NCBI GenBank assembly: GCA_048772705.1
Contig: JBLWGC010000230.1
Span: 434,001 to 498,000, forward strand
Direction of reading: 5' to 3'
Source: Leidyana gryllorum EB-2025a
Taxonomy: Eukaryota > Apicomplexa
Length of the DNA: 64,000 nt
The translations under genes and the position numbers were made by a program. Below the pieces are notes generated by a model. That model was not told where the DNA came from and did no database searches. It saw only the letters and a list, made by a program, of their open reading frames with translations. Shown piece by piece: positions 9,383-19,212 of the stretch. The first letter of the stretch is position 1. Each line of letters opens with the position of its first letter.

Positions 9383-9871
9383 TCAAAGAGGGGTGATACC
9401 ATGGGTGCCTGGAACTAGAGGAGGATACTGGGGGTTGAACCCACCGGGTTGCTGGTTGCCGTAGCCAGGCTGCTGGCCACCGTAGCCGGGTTGGTTGCCA
9501 TAGCCGGGCTGCTGTTGATTGCCATAACCGCCTTGTTGTTGATTGCCATAGCCAAAGCCGGGGTTCTGGTTTCCTCCGAAGCCTGGTTGCGGGGGAGGAG
9601 CGTTCCAGTTGCCGCCCGGTCCATGAGGAGGTGGGCCCTGGTGATGAGGCGGCGGCGGCATGCAATGACCCGGAGGAGGGGGCATCTGGCCTTGGTTGTC
9701 AGTAGTAGGCGGGACGTAGAATCCGTTGTTGCCGGCATTGTTGTTGTTGTTAGGCGGGGGGCACATACCAGGACCTCCCATTGGCGGGGGCTGATGATGA
9801 TGGGGCGGGGGAGGCATGTTGTTGTTGTAGCCGCCGTTGTTCCATTGGCCGTTGTTAGGATTCTGATACAT
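9383..9871 (-). CDS. Asn/Gln/Gly/Pro-rich low-complexity protein, half of a divergent pair
   Basis: A 162-residue frame from the ATG at 9869-9871. It opens MYQNPNNG, then has His/Pro runs, the motif MGGPGMCPPP, Asn and Pro-rich stretches, and a C-terminal block of GYGNQQQ-type repeats ending in HGITPL. It contains almost no charged residues, no signal peptide and no membrane segment. The composition resembles prion-like, RNA-granule or annexin/ALG-2-type PYG-rich tails, but no folded domain is present, so the role is unknown. The start and C-terminus match the neighbouring plus-strand gene, indicating paralogy. Confidence 0.75.
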   Translation of the reverse strand: MYQNPNNGQWNNGGYNNNMPPPPHHHQPPPMGGPGMCPPPNNNNNAGNNGFYVPPTTDNQGQMPPPPGHCMPPPPHHQGPPPHGPGGNWNAPPPQPGFGGNQNPGFGYGNQQQGGYGNQQQPGYGNQPGYGGQQPGYGNQQPGGFNPQYPPLVPGTHGITPL

Positions 9872-10015
9872 CTTCGAGCAACCAAGTAACACACGAGTAA
9901 GCAAGTCTGATCTACAATTAAGCTTGAATAATATAGGTTTGGGACATTTGGATGTGTGTGTGGCGCCTCCGCTTTGGATTGGCGTTTTGTAATATTGTAG
10001 CAAAGCAAAGCAAAG
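9872..10015. promoter_or_regulatory. Shared 144-bp divergent promoter interval
   Basis: This interval separates the two start codons of the low-complexity paralogues, so it must carry both 5' leaders and the promoter sequence for both. It contains an ATTGG (inverted CCAAT) at about 9975 and a CAAAG triplet repeat directly before the plus-strand ATG. Co-expression is inferred from geometry only. Confidence 0.5.
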
Positions 10016-10399
10016 ATGTACATGAATCCTGGTGGCAATCATCCTAACAACAACGGCTACGACCAGCCACCGCGGCCTGGCTTTGGCAATCCAGCTGGAG
10101 GTATGCCCGGCGGTATGCCCCCAATGGGCGGCCCAGGAATGTGTCCTCCCCCTCCGGCCCCGGGCCAGATGTACCCGTCTCCCGGACATCACTACCAACC
10201 GCCGTCTCCGTTGCCTGGACAAGTCCACCCACCTCACCACCCGCCTCATCATGGTGCTGGACCTCAGTATCCAAATCACGGCCATCCCGGTCACGGACAT
10301 CCCGGCCATGGACACCCGGGTCAAGGTTATCCCCCCCAGCATGGCTACAACCCAGGTGAAGCCCCGGTTCCTGGCTGGAACAATGTGACGCCTCTGTGA
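10016..10399 (+). CDS. Gly/Pro/His-rich low-complexity protein, partner of the divergent pair
   Basis: A 127-residue frame from ATG 10016, without introns. It starts MYMNPGGN, carries MGGPGMCPPP like its neighbour, then Pro/His-rich sequence with a GHPGHGHPGHGHPG repeat, and ends in NNVTPL (neighbour GITPL). The shared beginning, middle motif with a single Cys, and end, combined with very different filler, suggest an ancient inverted duplication in which only the anchor motifs are constrained. No signal peptide or known domain is present. The His clusters could bind metal (inference). Confidence 0.75.
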   Translation: MYMNPGGNHPNNNGYDQPPRPGFGNPAGGMPGGMPPMGGPGMCPPPPAPGQMYPSPGHHYQPPSPLPGQVHPPHHPPHHGAGPQYPNHGHPGHGHPGHGHPGQGYPPQHGYNPGEAPVPGWNNVTPL

Positions 10400-10561
10400 G
10401 CTGAGACTTTTTGATGCCTTGCGAGCGGATTGAGACTTTTAGACATTCTAAGTTCTGAGTTCTAAGTCAGCACCAAAGTACAAAGGTTCCCAATAACAAA
10501 TCTGACTATCTCCACTGCACTGAGATTGGCCAGACTGCTTTTTTAGAGCGGAAAAAAGGTG

Positions 10562-11703
10562 ATGGTGGTACAGTCCATTGCTCGTGAGGGCGATTGGGGC
10601 GTTCTCTTCACCTCACACGAGGAAAAGACCCGTGTGAGGCTCGCTAAGGGTGTGATAACGCAGTCGAGGGCTGGTCGATTCTGGCATGATGATCTCATAG
10701 GTGCTGCTTGGGGACAGAAGGTACATTTTTCGTTGGTGATTGGAGCAATAAACTTGATTGGCAGATTTTGGATCGAAAAAGCGACCGGAAATGGGCAGTG
10801 CTCCTCCCTCTCAGCCCCGAGCTGCGGTCTGTTACCATTGATCATCACACACAAATCGTCTATGGACCCGATCTGGCTCTTATAACCTCTCTGCTGGACA
10901 TTGTGGCGGGTCAAAGAATCCTGGAGACAGGAACCGGGTCAGGTTCGGCCACGGTCAGTCTGGCACGGTCTGTCGGATGTAAAGGCAAAGTCTTCACCTA
11001 CGAATTCCACGAAGGCCGATATCAAAAGGCAGTGTAAGTGGCGACGCTCAGAATGCAACGAGACAGACTCCTCCTCCTTCTTTCATATCAGAGACAACTT
11101 TGCTCAGCTGGGTTTGTCAGACATTATCACTTGCACTCACCGAGATGCTTATAACAATGGATTCCTCATTGACAATGAGGTCACTCCCAATTCTATTGAC
11201 GGAGCGATGCTGGATCTGCCATCTCCATGGCTGGCCCTCGATCATCTGAACATTGTCCTTAAGGTGAGCTGCTCCCAGGAGGCGTTCCCACAGTCCGACA
11301 TATATATTTCAGCCCGGCGCTAAAGTGGCAGTGTTTAGTCCGTGTTACGAGCAGGTTCAAGAAGCTGCAGCCAAACTGCGCGCGATGCGATATACAGGTA
11401 ATGCAATGCGGAGACGGCTCTCTCTGCTGACTCTATGTTAACTGGTCTCTTTTGTCAGACATTGATGCGTTTGAGACTATTTGCAAGCCGTGGGGTGCCT
11501 GGACAGAGAGTGATGTAATTCGACGAGCTCGACGGTGCGAGGAAGCGAGGAAGAAGAATCATATGGAAGAGCGGACCACCAAAGAGCCAGCCTCTGTGGC
11601 CATGGAGAAGACTGCGATATTCCAGACCAATCCAACGACGATGTACCAATTGAGTACCCGAGGCCACACTGGTTATATCATGGTGGCCACCAAGCAATGC
11701 TAG
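10562..11703 (+). CDS. TRMT61A: tRNA (adenine-58-N1)-methyltransferase catalytic subunit TRMT61A/Gcd14
   Basis: Transfers methyl from SAM to N1 of A58 in tRNA, normally in complex with TRMT6. The first ATG is 10562 (MVVQSIAREGD). Exon 1 ends at 10720 and a 44-nt intron (10721-10764) restores the frame. Further introns lie at about 11034-11090, 11263-11312 and 11397-11459. Visible family features are an N-terminal beta domain (REGDWGVLF), HRTQILYS-like HHTQIVYGPDLALI, SAM-binding motif I ETGTGSGSA, YEFHEGRYQKA, the motif IV-like LDLPSPW, FSPCYEQVQ, and the C-terminal GHTGYIMVATK. About 300 residues after splicing, typical for the family. The partner TRMT6 is not in the window. Confidence 0.92.
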
Positions 11704-11774
11704 ATAGCAACTCTCTCTCCTCTAAGACATGGCGAGGTCCACAGCGAGAGCCGCCAGATACAGATCCTGCCCAT

Positions 11775-13756
11775 TTATTGTGTGTGTGTGTGTGTCTGAG
11801 ATGAACTGGCGTCACTAACCTGATCATCATCGATGCGCATGACTACATCAATTTTGTCGCGAAGGTCTTCTAAGGGTCTTCGAGACCGTTTCTTGAAGGC
11901 GGGTGAGAGGCTGACGAGATTGGCCAGTTCATGGATGACTTTTCCCCAGGTTCCCAGAACCACATCTGCTGACAGAAAATCAATAAGTTCTTTGCGTATC
12001 TCTTCGACACTGCCGATTTGATCAAAGTGTGGAACACTTCGGATCTGTTTCAGTAAGAAGGCAGCACAGGTTGGCTTCAGAACTTCGACCCCCTCGACGA
12101 TGATGAGATGGAGAGCTTGCGCCAGTATTGAGCCGGCAGCTCTATCACTGAATCGCTTGACGAATTCTTTGATCCCTTCAGTGTTGGCACGCTGGACTGC
12201 GTCTTCGGGTCCGGACTTTCTCGTCCACAACGCCAAAACTTCGATATACTGCGCGCAACAGTCAAAAACAAGAGACACGCAGCTCTGCCACTCACCTTGG
12301 CCACACACTGTGGGAACGGAACCTGGAATCCGTGTTCAGTTGCAAAGTAAGAGTCTTCGATGGCGGGCAAATAGGTCCACATAATCTCGGCTGACCGCAT
12401 CGCTGTTGAAGGAGAAAAGGTTTGTCACAACCAGTGCAGATAGATTGTCTCGTTCGTTCACTCACTCAGGTACTCAGAGGCGTTATGGCCGTGTTCCGAC
12501 GACAAGGCGTGGGTTGCGAGACACGTTATGGGTTTCCAGAAGGCCCCAAAGATGGAACTTGGCGACAGCGCTAAGCAGACGGGCTGTGGCGTCGGGTAGG
12601 GGTTCCCTCCGTAATGGAGAGAGAGGAGGCATAGGGCGAAGACCCGCGACAAATCCAGAGGAGTGAGCTCGAGGTCACTGATGCGATCTGTTGGCGGCGA
12701 GAGGATATTGACAGCTGTGGCCAACTCAATGATGGAAGAGTGAGGCTGAACCCGCAGTAAGATGTGAATTAGAGACCGCAGTCTGTCCACGATGTATTCG
12801 TTCATCTGTTGATCGGATGAGAATGTCAATGACATTGTCTGCTGATCAATGATGGCGAAATCAGATATTAAGTGGAGGACTCTACCAATGGCAGAATAGA
12901 CACTGTTTCTCGACACGCTATGGACGTCGTCTTTGGGGGTGATATATAATTGGTCTCCCATCCCGTTGCAGTAGGCGAGCACCAAGTCGAGGCCATCGGT
13001 GGGCCAAGGCTTGTATTTGCGATCCAACGGGGCGTAGTCTGCGTCCTCCTCGTGCAGATTGAGTCGCCGAGTGAGGGACATTATCAACGATAGAACACTG
13101 ACGATAAAGTTGGCTCGAGCGTTGTCCATCCGACAGAGGACACCGCAGGTCAACTCGATCGGAACGACTGCATATTTGGATGGGAACTCGATACAATTGA
13201 TCGCCCCGACCAATATACAATAGGCATCAGGCGGTGTGAGATTCGAGGCGATGACCGACAAGAGACAACACAACTCGTCGACCAATTGAGGCTTTGATTT
13301 ATACTTTAGGTCGGAGAAGCCGAGATCCCAGTTTTGGATCAGCTTTAGTGCCTTTTCCACATAAACAGTGTCATCCTGTTGCGCTCGGGTCAATGGGATT
13401 TGGGCTTCGTGAAGGATCAGTTTGTACAACAAGAGGACCAAATGCTCGAGAATTCTACCCAACTGGGCTCGTCTCTGCTCCGATGCCTCAGCACAGACAG
13501 CCACCGCAGCCCGGATACTAAGGAGGACTGACTGGACGCGTCTCGACCATTCGGCATCCTCTGTGTCTTCAATTCCGTGTTTTATCCACTTTAATATGCT
13601 CGCGGCGAAGGCGAATTCATTATTCTCATTGTCACGGGTCATTCGCTCAGAGGCGCCTTCAGCAAAGACCCCATACGGGTCCGGCGTCTCATTTGTCGTT
13701 TGCTCCCAGTCGGGTAGTCTGAAGAAGGGTAGCCAAGCGGGTTGTGTGGTAGTCAT
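11775..13756 (-). CDS. Unidentified all-helical, possibly HEAT/karyopherin-like protein
   Basis: Starts at ATG 13756 (MTTTQPAWLPFF). A 432-codon first exon is followed by at least two further exons after small introns near 12400-12460 and 12245-12300, about 600 residues in total. The sequence is rich in amphipathic helices (for example LGRILEHLVLLLYKLIL and the late segment HELANLVSLSPAFKK), consistent with alpha-solenoid folding and reminiscent of exportin/importin C-termini, but no diagnostic motif is seen. An AATAAA overlapping the stop at 11773-11779, next to a CA repeat, may be its polyadenylation signal. The start lies only 24 bp from the divergent plus-strand gene. Confidence 0.65.
11779..11798. 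repeat. TG dinucleotide microsatellite
   Basis: A run of TG units just beyond the stop of the minus-strand helical protein gene, between it and TRMT61A. It belongs to the short 3'-3' intergenic region. Confidence 0.8.
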
Positions 13757-13780
13757 GTCTCAAAATTTGGCCATGCACTT
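13757..13780. promoter_or_regulatory. 24-bp head-to-head start-codon interval
   Basis: Only 24 bp separate the minus-strand ATG (13754-13756) from the plus-strand ATG (13781). If both starts are right, each gene's promoter must lie inside the other's coding sequence or the 5' ends must be made by another route such as trans-splicing. A later in-frame Met in the plus-strand gene would enlarge the gap. Confidence 0.4.
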
Positions 13781-14500
13781 ATGACCGAACAAGAGTGTTC
13801 CAGTCAACCAATGGGGGTGAGATCTTCAACGTGGCTACTCGGTCCCATGTCCGCTAGTCTGAACAAAGCGGCGGACACTAAGATGCTGCCCTCCATTGCC
13901 GTTGCCCCCTCCACCCTCGAAATCACACCCGTCTCGGACAAAGATGACCGATTCTGCAACAACAGCGCCGGGCTGCACGAAACCCCAACTTCCTGCCCAC
14001 CAGTGATGGGCGGCGCGACGACTTACGTTCCACGATCGTCACTGGAAGCAGCTTTGTGGCAAGGACGCGCCGAAGGGATCCTACAGGCACTCGATATCAA
14101 GGCACACAATCCCCTACTGGCTGCCCCCACACACACTCCTCCTCCCTCGCGACAACCCCCCCCGTTCGTAATCCACAATGATGCTCGGACGCTCATCAAT
14201 AACCCAGTCACCCTGCAACCGGCAGCAGCACCAGCCCCCTCCCAGTCTCTAGCGCTTGCAGAGGGCCGCCGACGAGGAGGTTGGTGGACCAGTGCCTGGC
14301 TCCGACAACCATCCAATGTTATTGCTCTGCTGTCAATTGGTGCCATAGCCGGCTACTGTCTGTCCCTACACCTCTTGAAACGTCTACGGAGACCTCATCG
14401 ACCGCGTTTAACGCTCGCTGATGATGTTCGACATCTCCCTCTCTCACAATTGATGCTCGCGTCCCTCGCGGGCAACCCTAGATACTATCGCCGTCGTTAG
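13781..14500 (+). CDS. Small protein with one C-terminal membrane segment, unknown
   Basis: A single frame of 239 residues from ATG 13781; an earlier GTG-started frame exists but overlaps the divergent gene. The N-terminal 150 residues are polar and Pro/Ala-rich with no recognisable domain. A hydrophobic helix (NVIALLSIGAIAGYCLSLHLL) near residues 182-202 is followed by a basic segment (KRLRRPHRPR). This could be a tail-region anchor or a single-pass membrane protein with a basic cytosolic end. No homologous family is recognised. Confidence 0.55.
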   Translation: MTEQECSSQPMGVRSSTWLLGPMSASLNKAADTKMLPSIAVAPSTLEITPVSDKDDRFCNNSAGLHETPTSCPPVMGGATTYVPRSSLEAALWQGRAEGILQALDIKAHNPLLAAPTHTPPPSRQPPPFVIHNDARTLINNPVTLQPAAAPAPSQSLALAEGRRRGGWWTSAWLRQPSNVIALLSIGAIAGYCLSLHLLKRLRRPHRPRLTLADDVRHLPLSQLMLASLAGNPRYYRRR

Positions 14501-14589
14501 CGTAATGTCAATATCAGTAGCAGAACAGCAGTAAACCGTCAAAAACTTGCGTTCCCAGCGGTCTGCAAGACCGTTTTTGTACGATCACC

Positions 14590-17500
14590 ATGCAGTTTGA
14601 AGAGGTGCGTTCTCAACACCCTCTTCCCACCAAATATCCTCCTCAGGCTCTTGACATAATTACCAACAATTCCGCCGTTCAAGTCACCTCAGAGAAGCTA
14701 TACGAGGCAACAGTCTGCTTACAAGGCGTCGCGGATGAAACAGCGATTCCTGCCTTTGCCAAAATCGCATTTGACAATGCCCAAGAGAGCAGCGTGAGTC
14801 CACTTTCGGCACTCACTCACTGATTATTTCCCCCCTCAGCGCCGGGAAGCGGCACTCGTTCTCCTTCGTGCGCGAGTTCTCACCTGGAACCCTCCCCAGA
14901 ACTCTCCTGTCAAAAGCTATGTCGAGGAGGGTCTCGCCAAAGCTCTGGTTGAAGTACAGAGTCCCCAACTGATTTGGCGTATCGCCTCTGTCATATCGGC
15001 TGTCATCAGCACTCTCGACGATGCAGGCGTAAGCCGCTGCGCTTGGACTGTATTATCTGATAGTTGGGTCTTTGCTGCAGAACCACCAATGGAGCCGATT
15101 GGTCGAAAGCGTCCATACCCATTTGAGTAGCGAGAGGGTCTTGAAGAGCCCTGAGCTACTGTATGGAGCCTTGGAACTCACCAAAGCGATCTTCTCAGAC
15201 GGCCTTCCCGTCACTCTGATGTCCAATCCACCGGACTTTATCGAGGCTCTCTTCATCGCTGGCCTCAGCTCCCCAACCGAAGAGGTGCAGAAAGCGGCGT
15301 TCCCAGCATTGGGGGCTGTTTTGGAAGCGTAAGTCGCTCTCTCTAGCTCTCTTGGAAACACTTCCTTTCTCCCCTCAGCTATGTGCAGAAGAAAGAGACG
15401 CCTGCCAAGTGCCGTGATCTGTTCGTTCACATGCTGACATATCTGAGTACAAAGCTGTCTGACCCAAAGACGACTGACTGGGAGCACTGTGTCCGGTTGT
15501 TGAGCAATGTGGTATCAGTGGTTGATGTCAGCGGATCTTTGCGAATGGTGAAAGTTGACATTTGGAATCCCCAATCGGCTCAAATAATGAGTGATTTATT
15601 GATCAAAAGCCCCATTGACAATTGGGGTCCTCGGGCGGGAATTATGGGCACTAAGATCGTTCATCAGTTATGCCGTGTGGCGGCCGCGTGTGCGGTGGGG
15701 AACTCAAAACAGGAGTCAGTTGTCAAGGTGTGCTGGGATTTCATTATTCATCATCTGACGTATCTCCATATGGGGAGGGGTGAAGAGGACTTGGAACAGA
15801 TCATCACTCAGTGGGAGCTGAGACGTGATGACGATGAGAGTGTAACAGAATTGGAGTTGCCCGATGGAAGCGACGATCTGCCAGCGGTCGCTTGGGAGCT
15901 GCTCGACCGAGTGATCAGTACTCTGGACGGAAAGACGGCCAAAACACTGGTGTCTCTGACGAGTCCAGTCCTCTTCGAGGCCACAGTGGATCGGGCGGGG
16001 TGCGGGAAACTGTACGCTGCTTGGATGTTGTTGGCAATCTTCATTGGATCCAAGTCTGATCAGATGTTGACAGAGGAGATAAAGGTCGGATTGAACCATT
16101 GGAAAGGAATCGTTAATTTACGAACGGATACCAACGGGTTTGATGCCTATGCGTGTGCTCGAGTTCGTTGGGCCGCACTGTTGTTCATGAATGAGGCGTT
16201 GGAGCATTTTAGCGACATATTGACTCATTCTCATGAATACATCCAAGAAATCATCGCTTTCGCCCATATCGAGAAGGTCCCCAGAGTCAAAGCCAAGTGC
16301 TATTTGGCTCTGTGCCAATTCACCACCAGTTTGGAAGACCAGGACGGTGACGGTGACGAGACGGGGACTACGGCGCCTTACTATGACATTCTGTCTCAAA
16401 CCTTCCAGCAGTGGTTGTTGCCTCAGCTGAACTTTGATTCAATGTTACAGACTTGCGAGAGTACCACCAAGCGGCCCTATACCTACGACGAGCAGGGAAT
16501 GTCGATGGAGATCTATTTGCGGGAACTCACAATGTGCTCTATCAGTTCTTGTTTGCCTCATTTGGGTCGTCTCTTACCGCAGTATTACTCACCAATTGTG
16601 GGATACTGCAAAGGTCTCTTGTCCAAAGTGATGGAAGATCCGTTGTCAGACTATGTGGCCGAGGCTGTCTTGGATCTGTTGTCCAGGGCCGTGGAGTGCG
16701 CGGGTGTCTTTGACGGGAGCGAGGAAGAGAGCAGGAAACTCGACAGTGCCGTGGAAGACGCGATTTTCCTATTGCGGTCAATTCTCAGAATACATCGGGC
16801 TCTGGAGACTCAGGAGAACTTGCACCAGCGCTGTCTCTACAAAACCGGTATCTATGCTCAGGGGTTCGAGCGTACTCTGCTGCAAGCCGCTGCTCGCGCG
16901 TTGTCTGTCGCTCGAATCAATTTGGTCCGAACGGAGCTCACTGAGATTGTCAACATTGTGGTACAGAGACTGGAGAGCAATGACACCATCACTGTCACGG
17001 ATCGCATGTCGGGAGGCCCGGCGGGGAAGTCTATTCTGACACACGATGGCACAACTGCCACTCTGATTCTCAATGAGAGCCGAGGCAAACAAAAGACAAT
17101 CAATATCAACACGGCCGCTGTCGAAGAACAAATCGGTTGTCTCAGTTTCATCGGTGTTACGGCCGATCGGGTGTGGGAGCACTTATCCAAAGTGGAGAAG
17201 AACAGAGTGAGTTTCTCTCTAAAAGTTTCCAAATATGAACCCTCACAGGTCGTCGGAGCTCTGTTCGCAGCCACCAAAGGCTCAGCTTTCGGATTAGTCC
17301 GTAAGGCCGGAGTCGAGGCGTGGAAAGAGATTGTTGAGAGTATCGGTGTCCGGATGATGAGACGGGCGAGACAACTGGAGGTGCCGTTCAATGATAATTA
17401 CGGAGTCAACTGCGATGCTCTGTTGGCTGACGATGAGTTTGTTACCACTTTCCAATACTATTTGCTCAGACTGCAAATGGGTTTGGAGTTAGGAACGGAG

Positions 17501-18861
17501 GCTCTGAAACGCGGCGAAGGCACCGAGGACTCTGGGATCCTCTACGCTATTGCTGACATGTGCGATCCGGCCAAGGAACTCGCCATCTTTATCGGTGGCC
17601 CCATTGTAAACTTGGCGCAGGCAGTGCCCCTCGTCGCCCAGTTTGGCGATATGATGCGGGGACTCTTCATGAAATTGGCACCGCTCCTCACGCAAGAGAA
17701 CGGGAATCCCACTGAACCCGAAGATCTCAACGACGAGGATGACGATGAGTCATGCGAGACGGACCCCTTCGGACTCCGCTGTGACGGCACAATGCAAGTC
17801 ATATGCCGTCTCGCCAAAGCCTTTGGTCCCCATTTGGTGCAGCCATTCGAAGAATTCCTCAAAGCTTTCTTCGCCACAATTTTGGTCACAGAAGATATCA
17901 GTATTGTTGCCAGGGTGAGTGTAGTGTAAAGTTGAATCAATCTCACCGTTGCCTCCTCGCAGACCGCGGCTCTGTGTATATTCGGGAACTATCTCGAGAT
18001 CAATGGCCCCTCAACATTGTCGGCTGACCTCCTCCCTGTTGCTCTGGTCTTCACGCGAGCCCGCCCGGTTGAGACCGCACACTACTCGCTGTTCAAGAAA
18101 CACATTCCACAAATGGTCGGCTCCCGCCCGCGCCCCGATATCAATGAGAACACTCTCGATGATCTCGCGGCTGCGTTGCGATCTACGCTGCCCGGGGGAG
18201 CTGACACCTTTGCCGGAATGACTCCAGCCGAGATCAATTCTTCGATCCTCGATGAGTATCAGATCGAAGTCATGAAGATTCAAGCAGCGTGTTTCTGTGT
18301 CGGTGCTGCCGTCTCCAATCTGATGGATGAGAGTATTTTGACAAAGTCAATGCCAGTTATCGATGAGGCCGTAAGTCATCTCTCTTCACGATGTATACCC
18401 ACTTCATCCGTCTCCAGTTCGCAGCGCTGATGAGTCATCCCCTGGCCGCTCTCCAATCGAGACGTGTCATTCTCGACTGTTTGGGCTGTGCCTTTGTCAA
18501 AATCCTGGATCGCTGGGGTGTGGGTGTCTTGGACGACTCTTTGAAACTCTTCAGAAGATCCGATGGCATTTCCACTATGCTGACACTGCTATTCCCACTG
18601 GTCGATGATCACGAAGATGCCTGTCACGCCCACAACGTCCTCCTCAAATGGAGCATCGTCCAACCGCCCAAAGGCTTCCCCGATATGCGATCAGGAGAGA
18701 ACGTTGGCACAGACAACGGCACGAGCGCTCTTCTTGGACCCAACGAGGGCGCCAAGATCAGATTCGAGCTCATGCGCATTTTCCAGGAGCTGCGAGCAGA
18801 TCCCGAAAATGAAGATCTCGTCAGTGATTGGGGACTCCGCTACGCCCTTCCTCGCATTTGA
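14590..18861 (+). CDS. Importin-beta superfamily karyopherin (IPO4/IPO5-like)
   Basis: A HEAT-repeat protein of roughly 1300 residues in about eight exons. Introns include about 14794-14840, 15029-15080, 15329-15378, 17206-17248, 17913-17962 and 18370-18420, all short with canonical ends. Helical repeat pairs run throughout, with acidic loops (EDLNDEDDDESCE) typical of cargo- or Ran-contacting karyopherin loops. The middle region (LGRLLPQYYSPIVGYCKGLL) and the later one (FGPHLVQPFEEFLKAFF) resemble IPO5/RanBP5 organisation. The expected role is carrying ribosomal proteins, histones or similar cargo into the nucleus in a Ran-dependent way. The exact orthologue cannot be named by eye. It leads a tightly spaced same-strand gene array. 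Confidence 0.7.
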
Positions 18862-18894
18862 AAAATATAGTTAGACAGACACATTCTTTACGAT

Positions 18895-19203
18895 ATGGCA
18901 ATTGGAGATAAACTGGCGGATTTTTGGCGGAAACTCACATGTCGCAGCAAGAGTGCTACAAGCGTTCGCCCCAGCGTTCCCGGACCCGAAACCGCCAGGG
19001 CGGCTGCCGCAGCCGCTGCCTCTGCATCGGCATCCGCTGCTGCCGGACATCCAGCCGACAGACCTAACAACCCTTGGGGTGAAGCCGAAGATACTACATA
19101 TAGTGGACTATTCGGTCAAGATGTCAGCTCATCTCCACCCGATGACGAGAAGCCAGCAGCTCGGAAGAACTCGCAAGCCAGCACCGTCTTGGGCGATGAG
19201 TAA
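18895..19203 (+). CDS. Small Ala/Ser-rich, acidic protein upstream of cardiolipin synthase
   Basis: A 102-residue frame from ATG 18895, starting 33 bp after the karyopherin stop. MAIGDKLADFWRKL is a possible amphipathic helix, followed by an Ala/Ser stretch and an acidic, Pro-rich end. Its TAA and a second in-frame TGA lie just before the next ATG (19213), and both frames are in the same phase. It could therefore be a separate small gene, an upstream ORF, or a 5' exon of the cardiolipin synthase joined by an intron I could not place. No known family. Confidence 0.45.
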   Translation: MAIGDKLADFWRKLTCRSKSATSVRPSVPGPETARAAAAAAASASASAAAGHPADRPNNPWGEAEDTTYSGLFGQDVSSSPPDDEKPAARKNSQASTVLGDE

Positions 19204-19212
19204 TTTTTCTGA

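Noticed and set aside
9449-9889. Plus-strand Val/Ala/Arg-rich frame of 146 codons
   Set aside because: It is antisense to the Gly/Pro/Asn repeat gene at 9383-9871; its composition is what reversed GYGNQQ-type codons produce.
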